Origin: Micromonospora sonchi
Lineage (GTDB): Bacteria; Actinomycetota; Actinomycetes; Mycobacteriales; Micromonosporaceae
Reading direction: 5' to 3'
Assembly (NCBI RefSeq): GCF_014646235.1
Contig: NZ_BMNB01000004.1
Span: 186,001 to 250,000 of the forward strand
DNA length: 64,000 nt
Part shown: positions 58,098-64,000 of the stretch, piece after piece
Layout of the letters: each line of letters begins with the position of its first letter
How positions within the stretch are numbered: position 1 is the stretch's first letter
Translations under genes and position numbers: made by a program
The notes under the pieces: model-generated
Seen by the model: the letters and a program-made list of their open reading frames with translations, nothing else
Told to the model about the DNA's origin: nothing
Database searches by the model: none

Positions 58098-61000
58098 TCA
58101 GCGACGAGCCAGCACGCTCTCGGCCAGGCGGCGTTCGACCTCGAACCGCTCCGGGACGCCCATCCGACGGAAGATGGCCAGCGCCCGCTCCCAGTGCCGG
58201 CGTGCCTCCACGGGATCGGTGGCGACGAGGTTCTCGGCCACCCCGGTGAGCGCCCGCCCCTGCTCGTACGGATGGGCGATCCGGGTGGCCACCCGCAGCG
58301 CCTCGCGGTGCAGCCCGATCAACCGGGCGGCATCTGCCGAGCCGGCCAGGGTCAGTGCGAGATCGTTCAGCGCCGCCGCCTCGGCATGCGACTCACCCGA
58401 CTCGACCGCCAGTTTCCGGGCCGTCTCGTGCTCGACCACCGCCTCGTCAATGTGCCCGAGACCCCGCAACGCCACACCCAGATCGTTGCGCACCTCCGGC
58501 TCCGCGTAGCGGTGACCGGTGCGCTCCCGCAGGACCAGCGCCGCCCGCAGCGCCCGCCGGGCTGCCTCGTACCGCCCCATGCGGCACTTCACCGCTCCGA
58601 TGTGACTCAGCGCGTTGAGCAGATGGAACTGGTCCCGACGTTGCCGGGCGAGGTAGAGGTGCAGGCGATGCAGCCGCAGCGCCTCGTCGTACCGGCCGAG
58701 CAGGGCGAGTACGAGCCCGAGGTTCGGCAGTACGTTCGTAACCTCACCCACCTCAAAGCGGGCGGTCCCACGCAGTCCGTCCAGACCGACGCTGACGGCT
58801 TCTTCCAGTTCGCCCAGAAGCCAGTGGACCGCGCCCAGGTTGAGGCGGTAACGGGTGAGATTCGACAGATCCCCGTTCCGCTCGCAGATGCTGACAGCAT
58901 CCTTGACGTGCTTCAGCGCACCCGAATAGTTTCCCGTTCTGGTGTAGGCCGAGGCGAGATAGTTGTGCATCACCGCGATGGCACTCTCGTCAGCTGTGGC
59001 CTGCGCCGCGGCGAGCCCGGCGAGATGGGTGACGATGATGTCGTCGTAATACCCGCGGATGAAGAGAAACCGCCACAGCGATCGCGCCAGCTGCCATGCC
59101 TGCCGGTACCGCCCCCATCTGCATGACCACTGCACCAGGGAGACGAGATCGACCCGTTCCGTCTCCACCCGTTCCTCGGTCGGTTCACCTAGTACCCGGA
59201 GCAGATCGGGGCGGCGCGGCGCGTCGAGGTTCACGTGCCACCGGACAGAACCCGACTCGAGCGAGTCGGCCACGGGAAACACGACGTTGAGCACGAGGTC
59301 GATCAATTCGGAGAAGGCATTCCCTCGCACCTCCGCCGAATCGGTTCGAGTCGACAGCTCATGTGCGTACTGTCGGATCAGGTCATGCATCCGGTAGCTT
59401 CCGGCTCGCGCCTCTTCGATCAGGTGACAATCGAGGAGTTCCTCGAGAACTTCGATGGTGACATCGTACGGAAGACGGGAAACAGCACTGGCAATCGTGG
59501 CGTCGAATTCGGCACCCGGATGGACGCTCAGCATCCGGAACAGTTCTTTGGCGCGTTCCGTCAATTGCTCGTAGGAGGCACCGAATGCCGACGCGACGCT
59601 GCGGTCACCGGTGCCGAAGGTCGCCAGCCCTGATTCCTCCACCGCCAGGCGGGCGGCCAGATCGGCGAGCCGGCGGCTGCGCCGATGGGCCAGCCGCGCC
59701 CCGACCAGCCGGATCGCCAGCGGCAGGTGGCCGCAGCGCCGGACGATCTCCGCGGCCGCCTCGGGCTCGGCCCGCACCCGCTCCACGCCGACGTTCGTGG
59801 CGAGCAACCGCAGCCCCTCGTCGTACGTCAGCACGGACAACGACTCCGGTGGCCCGACGTCCAGATCGCTGAGCCGGCGGCGAGAGGTGACCAGCACCAC
59901 CGACCACGAGCTGACCGGCAACAACGGAGTCACCTGCCGGCTGTCGGCCGCGTTGTCGAGCACGATCACGACCCGGCGGGTGGCCAACTCCCGCCGCCAC
60001 AGCCCTCGGCGTTCCTCCAGATCAGCCGGGATGCGGTCGGCCGGCACACCCAACTGGCGGAGGAGCACCACCAGCGCCGCGCCCGGCTCGACCGGGTTCC
60101 CCGCACCGTGACCCTGGAGGTCGATGAAGAGTCGACCGTCCGGATACGACTCCGCCAGTCGTCGGGCGACATGGACGGCGAGAGTGGTCTTCCCGCTGCC
60201 CGCCATCCCGTCGACAAGATGCATCACGGGCGCTGATCCGGCGGCGGCCCGGGTCTTGGCCACCATCCGCTCGATCATCTCGCCACGGCCGACGAAGTCG
60301 GCCACCGGTCGGGGCATCCAGTCCCAGTGGCCGTCGCCCGCCTTCGCCGGGACAGCCGTCCGGGTGAAGGGCTCATCGCCGTCCGAGGCCGAGGCCGGGG
60401 CCGGCCCGGCCTCGGAAGTCTCGTGTTCGATCATTGCCCGGTAGAGGTGCCGGAGTTCGGCGCTCGGCTCGATACCCAGCTCGTCCCGGAAGACACGAGT
60501 CGCCGCCCGGTAGACCGAGATCCCACCGGCATGGTCACCTCTGCGGTGCAGTGCCCGCATCAGTGGCAGCAGCGCCGTCTCCCGGAGCGGATGGTCGGCG
60601 ACCACCTTCCGCAACAGCGGAATCGCCTCGTCGAGCCGGCCCATGCCGATGTCGATGTCGGCGAGGAGTTCGACCGCCAGCAGGTACTGCTCCTCGGCAG
60701 CCGCCACGTGAGCGGCCAACGTCGGACCGACCGGGACACCGGCGAGCGGCGGCCCGGCCCACCGGGACGTCGCGAGGCCCAGCACCGACCTCGCCGATGC
60801 GACCTCACCGCCCGAACGCAGCAGGCGCGCCCGCTCGACCTGGTCGAGGAAGCGGAACAAGTCGACCTCGTCCGGCCGGACGTCGAGGCGGTAGCCGCTG
60901 CCCTGCCGCGTGAGCACCCGCCGGTCCGCCGCGGAACGTTCGAATTCGCGGCGCAGATTGGCCGCGTACATCCGTACGTTGGGTACCGCCGAACGCGGCG

Positions 61001-61160
61001 GGTTGTCCGGCCATATCTCGTCGATCAACCGGTCGATCCCGACAACCCGGCCGGGCTGCACGGCGAGCATCGCGAAAAGCGTCTGCTGCTTGGGCGTCCC
61101 CAGAATGACTGGTGACGCCGCGGAGAACACCTGGAGACCGCCAAGCACTTCAATCTTCAC
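58098..61160 (-). CDS. AfsR/SARP-family regulator with NB-ARC and TPR domains
   Basis: A 1020-residue signal-responsive regulator. An OmpR-like winged helix (VKIEVLGGLQVFSAASPVILGTPKQQTLFAMLAVQPGRVVGIDRLIDEIWPDNPPRSAVPNVRMYAANLRR), a BTAD region (to about 235) and a STAND ATPase with Walker A HLVDGMAGSGKTTLAVHVARRL and VVIVLDNAADSRQVTPLL. The C-terminal 400 residues are TPR-like repeats (for example LLNALSHIGAVKCRMGRYEAARRALRAAL). Such proteins activate secondary-metabolite or stress genes. GTG 61160 is chosen after GGAG at 9 bases; the longer frame to 61196 is less likely. No biosynthetic genes are close. Confidence 0.9.
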   Translation of the reverse strand: MKIEVLGGLQVFSAASPVILGTPKQQTLFAMLAVQPGRVVGIDRLIDEIWPDNPPRSAVPNVRMYAANLRREFERSAADRRVLTRQGSGYRLDVRPDEVDLFRFLDQVERARLLRSGGEVASARSVLGLATSRWAGPPLAGVPVGPTLAAHVAAAEEQYLLAVELLADIDIGMGRLDEAIPLLRKVVADHPLRETALLPLMRALHRRGDHAGGISVYRAATRVFRDELGIEPSAELRHLYRAMIEHETSEAGPAPASASDGDEPFTRTAVPAKAGDGHWDWMPRPVADFVGRGEMIERMVAKTRAAAGSAPVMHLVDGMAGSGKTTLAVHVARRLAESYPDGRLFIDLQGHGAGNPVEPGAALVVLLRQLGVPADRIPADLEERRGLWRRELATRRVVIVLDNAADSRQVTPLLPVSSWSVVLVTSRRRLSDLDVGPPESLSVLTYDEGLRLLATNVGVERVRAEPEAAAEIVRRCGHLPLAIRLVGARLAHRRSRRLADLAARLAVEESGLATFGTGDRSVASAFGASYEQLTERAKELFRMLSVHPGAEFDATIASAVSRLPYDVTIEVLEELLDCHLIEEARAGSYRMHDLIRQYAHELSTRTDSAEVRGNAFSELIDLVLNVVFPVADSLESGSVRWHVNLDAPRRPDLLRVLGEPTEERVETERVDLVSLVQWSCRWGRYRQAWQLARSLWRFLFIRGYYDDIIVTHLAGLAAAQATADESAIAVMHNYLASAYTRTGNYSGALKHVKDAVSICERNGDLSNLTRYRLNLGAVHWLLGELEEAVSVGLDGLRGTARFEVGEVTNVLPNLGLVLALLGRYDEALRLHRLHLYLARQRRDQFHLLNALSHIGAVKCRMGRYEAARRALRAALVLRERTGHRYAEPEVRNDLGVALRGLGHIDEAVVEHETARKLAVESGESHAEAAALNDLALTLAGSADAARLIGLHREALRVATRIAHPYEQGRALTGVAENLVATDPVEARRHWERALAIFRRMGVPERFEVERRLAESVLARR

Positions 61161-61672
61161 ATGCCCCGGCTCCTCGACGCGTAGGGGACGGTTCACGCGA
61201 GGTCACCTTAACAGTCGGTGGCTGCGCACCATCCCACGGATCCACGGATCGAAACCCAGCCGAGTGAAGAGGAACCACTGCTCCGAGCCGGGCGAATCGC
61301 GGACGAGGAACTGCTGTTTGAATCTCCCTGCCGGAGGTAGCAGGCTTCTCGGGAAGCAACCGAAGCGGGAAGCGTCTATCCCACCGCAGCGAAGTCGGAC
61401 GCTCTGCACGGATGCCATAGACAGAACGTCACGAATCAGGACGGGATTAACTAATAGAGTGCATAACGACATTTATTACTGCTAAGCGGCCCGTTCTCTA
61501 CCTAAGCTCCCTCTCAGTCGGCAGGCAACACGCCGACAAATCGAAACTTCCGTTTACCGACGAGTGAGGAGTAGGGACATGAACGGCAGCGACTGGGGTT
61601 GAGAAGTTGGGCACCGCCCCTTCGACCCACCGGGGTAGGATGCCCTCACGAAAGACGCGACCTGGGAGTGCC
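61161..61672. other. 512-base intergenic region between SARP and GGDEF/EAL genes
   Basis: Composition is less GC-rich than the rest, with AT-rich tracts near 61440-61490 (for example TTAACTAATAGAGTGCATAA). It must hold promoters for the divergent SARP and the GGDEF/EAL gene. Apart from a tiny candidate ORF at 61579 no gene is seen; an open frame on the minus strand (61203-61472) lacks a ribosome site and codon bias. No terminator is clear. Confidence 0.6.
61579..61602 (+). CDS. Candidate 7-residue peptide ORF
   Basis: ATG 61579 opens MNGSDWG and a stop TGA. AGGAG (61567-61571) lies at the ideal distance of 7 bases. The match of a strong ribosome site and such a short frame suggests a leader or signal peptide rather than chance, but nothing else supports it. 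It is in the gap between the SARP regulator and the GGDEF/EAL gene, whose GTG is 70 bases downstream. Confidence 0.3.
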   Translation: MNGSDWG

Positions 61673-64000
61673 GTGACACTTTTCAGGCGAGGCGACACTG
61701 AGACCGATCGGCAGCTACGGCTGCTCATCGGTCTCGTCGTCGTATTTGCGAGCCTCGCCGTTTTCGCGGCACTGCGACTCGTTCTGACATCGTCCGCACC
61801 CAGATCCCTCAACGACTACGCGACCCTCCTGACGATCCTCTTCATGATCGTGGTGGGCACCTCGGTCAAGGCCCGAATCCGCATCCGGTCCACCACCCAC
61901 CTGATCAGCTGGAACGAGATGGCGATCGTGATCGGGGTCGCCGTCGCTCCGACCTCCTGGGTGGTGCTGTGCACCGCGCTGGGCGTCGCGATCGCCTCGG
62001 TCCGGCTGTCCCCCGTCAAGGTGGCCTTCGGCGTCGGCAAGAACGTCCTCGTGGCCTGGGCCGCAGGAAGCACACTCGCGCTGCTCGACTGGTCGTGGCC
62101 GGCAGCGGACCTGCTCGGCATGGCGGTCGGCCTGGCACTCGCCTACCTCGCCGCCGCGCTCGTCGACGATCTCCTCGCCATCCCGGTCATCGCCCTCGCC
62201 TCGGGCACCCGGATCTCTCAGCAGTTCCGCAGCAACCTCGATCTCCGCATCGGCGGCTTCTGCGTACGCTTCGTCGTCGCCCTCTCCACGCTCCTGCTAC
62301 TTGAGATCGACATCCGACTGCTCCTCGCCGTCCCACCACTCGTACTCAGCCTGCACCTGGCGTACTCCGGCCGGATCCGGCAACGAACCGAACAGCAGGC
62401 CTGGCAGCGGCTCGCGCAGACCACCGACGCACTCAACGTCGTCGAACTCGAAGAGGTCCTGACCACCGCGGTCACCCGGGCCGCCGAGCTGTTCTCCGCC
62501 GACGAGGTGGAGATCGAGCTGCGCGACGCGGGCCGGATCGTGCGGGGCGAAAGCAATGGCAACACGTACGACGTCCCGGTCGGCGAGCCCACCAGCAGGC
62601 CGGGCACGCTGGTACCGGTCCGCCTCGAGGGGCACGACAAATCGATCGACGTGGGCGTGCTGCGGCTGCGCTTCCGGGAGCCGGTGCAACTCAACGAACG
62701 GGAACGGTACACCCTGCACACCTTCGCCTCAGCGCTGTGCACGGCGGTACGCAACGCCCAGGCGTACGCCGAACTCGCCCGGGTGGCACAGGCCCACGCA
62801 CACGCCGCGGCACACGACGCCCTGACCGGCCTGGCGAACCGGCGCCACCTGCTCGACGAGGGCAACGAACAGCTGCACAACCGGCACGCCGAGGGAGTCA
62901 CCGCGCTGGTCCTGATCGACCTGAACCACTTCAAGGAGGTCAACGACACCCTCGGTCACGCCGCCGGTGACCAGACGCTGGTACAGGTCGCCGAGCGGCT
63001 GCGCGCCGCCGCCCAGGCCGAGGACCTGGTGGCCCGACTCGGCGGCGACGAATTCGCCGTACTCCTGCGGGCCCTGCCCGCCCCCGCGGTGGCCGCGCAC
63101 CGGGCCGAGACCCTGCTGGCGGCGCTGCACGAGCCGTTCGACATCGACGGCATGCGGATCAGCGTCGAGGCCAGCGGCGGCATAGCCGCCGCGCCGGCGA
63201 CCGGCGGAATGGTCGAGCTGCTACGCCGCGCCGACGTCGCGATGTACCAGGCCAAGCGCGCCGGGCAACGGATCGCCACCTACGCACCGGCCCGCGACAC
63301 CGCCGACCTCGGCCGGCTCACGCTCGGCGGCGAACTGCCCCGCGCCGTCGCCGACCAGGAGTTCACGGTGAACTTCCAGCCGATCGTCGACCTCGGCACC
63401 GGCGAGGTCATCGCGGCCGAGGCGCTGGCCCGGTGGCGCCACCCCACCCACGGCATGATCGACCCGCTGCGCTTCCTGGAGGCGGTCGAACGCTCCGGGC
63501 TGCTTCCCGCGTTCGCCGAGGCCATCCTCGACCAGGCGCTGATCGCCGCCAACACGTGGCGCGACGCCGGTTTCGACATCCCGGTCGCGGTGAACGTCTC
63601 CCCACGCAGCCTGCTCGACGCCCGGTTCCCCGGCGCGGTGCTGGCCCGCCTACGCGCCCACGACGTGCCTCCCGACCGGCTGATGCTGGAGCTGACCGAA
63701 ACCCTCACGCTCAGCCAACTCGACGTCGTCGACCAGGTACTCACCCGGCTACGCGACTCCGGTGTCCGACTCGCACTCGACGACTTCGGCACCGGCTACT
63801 CCTCGCTGTCCCTGCTCTCCCGGGTACCAGTGCACGAGCTGAAGATCGACCGAAGCTTCGTCACCGCGATGGAGTCCTCCGCCGAAGCCGCCGCCATCGT
63901 CCGCTCCACCCTCGATCTCGGCCGCAGCCTCGCCCTGTCGGTGGTCGCCGAGGGGGTGGAACGGGAAGCGCAACGCCAAGCCCTCTGGGAACTCGGCTGC
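61673..64000 (+). CDS. Membrane GGDEF/EAL cyclic-di-GMP protein (3' end cut off)
   Basis: The visible 776 residues begin VTLFRRGDTETDRQ, followed by about six membrane helices (to about 220), a GAF-like region (about 245-365), a GGDEF domain (HDALTGLANRRHLLDEGN, LIDLNHFKEVNDTLGHAAGDQTL, ARLGGDEFAVLL) and an EAL domain (FTVNFQPIVDLGTGEVIAAEALARWRHP, ALDDFGTGYSSLSLLSRVPVHELKIDRSFV). Both active-site motifs look intact, so it may make and break cyclic di-GMP. No RxxD inhibitory site lies ahead of GGDEF. GTG 61673 has GGGAG 4 bases ahead. The gene continues past base 64000. Confidence 0.9.
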   Translation, partial: MTLFRRGDTETDRQLRLLIGLVVVFASLAVFAALRLVLTSSAPRSLNDYATLLTILFMIVVGTSVKARIRIRSTTHLISWNEMAIVIGVAVAPTSWVVLCTALGVAIASVRLSPVKVAFGVGKNVLVAWAAGSTLALLDWSWPAADLLGMAVGLALAYLAAALVDDLLAIPVIALASGTRISQQFRSNLDLRIGGFCVRFVVALSTLLLLEIDIRLLLAVPPLVLSLHLAYSGRIRQRTEQQAWQRLAQTTDALNVVELEEVLTTAVTRAAELFSADEVEIELRDAGRIVRGESNGNTYDVPVGEPTSRPGTLVPVRLEGHDKSIDVGVLRLRFREPVQLNERERYTLHTFASALCTAVRNAQAYAELARVAQAHAHAAAHDALTGLANRRHLLDEGNEQLHNRHAEGVTALVLIDLNHFKEVNDTLGHAAGDQTLVQVAERLRAAAQAEDLVARLGGDEFAVLLRALPAPAVAAHRAETLLAALHEPFDIDGMRISVEASGGIAAAPATGGMVELLRRADVAMYQAKRAGQRIATYAPARDTADLGRLTLGGELPRAVADQEFTVNFQPIVDLGTGEVIAAEALARWRHPTHGMIDPLRFLEAVERSGLLPAFAEAILDQALIAANTWRDAGFDIPVAVNVSPRSLLDARFPGAVLARLRAHDVPPDRLMLELTETLTLSQLDVVDQVLTRLRDSGVRLALDDFGTGYSSLSLLSRVPVHELKIDRSFVTAMESSAEAAAIVRSTLDLGRSLALSVVAEGVEREAQRQALWELGC

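Noticed and set aside
58098..61160. SARP as pathway-specific activator of a gene cluster in this window
   Set aside because: No polyketide, peptide or other biosynthetic genes are within reach on either side.
61203..61472. 89-codon minus-strand frame upstream of the SARP gene
   Set aside because: No ribosome-binding site, no codon-position GC bias and no recognisable domain; treated as intergenic.
1..64000. rRNA or tRNA genes
   Set aside because: I looked for T-loop motifs and long conserved rRNA segments and saw none; a tRNAscan run would be needed to be certain.

Overview
The window is very GC-rich and reads as chromosome of an actinomycete of the Micromonosporaceae, most likely Micromonospora or a close relative such as Salinispora or Verrucosispora. 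The reasons are: a bacterial proteasome activator (bpa), a DUF5926 protein, three tandem LCP-family genes and an AfsR-type SARP regulator; many genes whose start codon lies 5-8 bases after a TANNNT -10 hexamer (leaderless transcripts); and intergenic repeats of the GTTAATAAGGGGCCC type, which I associate with this family from memory. pheA and bpa, which lie near oriC in other actinobacteria, a 15/16 match to the ParB parS site and a cluster of DnaA boxes suggest an origin-proximal position, although dnaA, dnaN and oriC themselves are not here.

Layout. 1-11 kb: end of a LytTR response regulator, an 835-base gap with direct repeats, paired inverted repeats and three DnaA boxes, two DUF485 + sodium:solute symporter modules, an ABC exporter, and an SPFH/zinc-ribbon pair. 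11-19 kb: a nucleotide-sugar epimerase, three LCP glycopolymer transferases, rhodanese, glycerophosphodiesterase, a sensor kinase and a DUF5926 protein. 19-31 kb: arginine deiminase, a NERD-like and a PAS protein, pheA, a zincin, OsmC, two HAD phosphatases, bpa, an esterase, an orphan binding lipoprotein and a dimethylargininase divergent from an Lrp regulator. 31-46 kb: a beta-propeller protein, a quinone oxidoreductase under a MerR-type operator, a YbjN-like protein, and molybdenum-cofactor genes (mobA, fdhD, moaA, moaD) mixed with housekeeping genes. 43.7-46.9 kb: a fused endonuclease Q-UvrD helicase, followed directly by a decayed IS200/IS605 element. 48-58 kb: a small membrane protein, a P-loop ATPase with two matching inverted repeats upstream, a pyruvyl transferase, GNAT, DoxX, a GT87 mannosyltransferase and the operon moaC-mogA-moeA-moaE. 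58-64 kb: a 1020-residue AfsR-like SARP with a possible 7-residue peptide ORF across the divergent gap, and a membrane GGDEF/EAL protein cut by the window end.

Working together. The molybdenum-cofactor genes in three places could cover cofactor synthesis from GTP to the guanine dinucleotide form, plus FdhD for formate dehydrogenase. The epimerase and LCP genes point to cell-wall glycopolymer synthesis and attachment. Arginine deiminase, dimethylargininase and the Lrp regulator point to arginine-derivative catabolism. No rRNA, tRNA, CRISPR array, prophage or biosynthetic gene cluster is visible. The most unusual items are the EndoQ-UvrD fusion, the paired TCTAGC-N6-GCTAGA sites, two interspersed repeat families, and a YbjN-like protein ending in a proteasome-docking-like tail.
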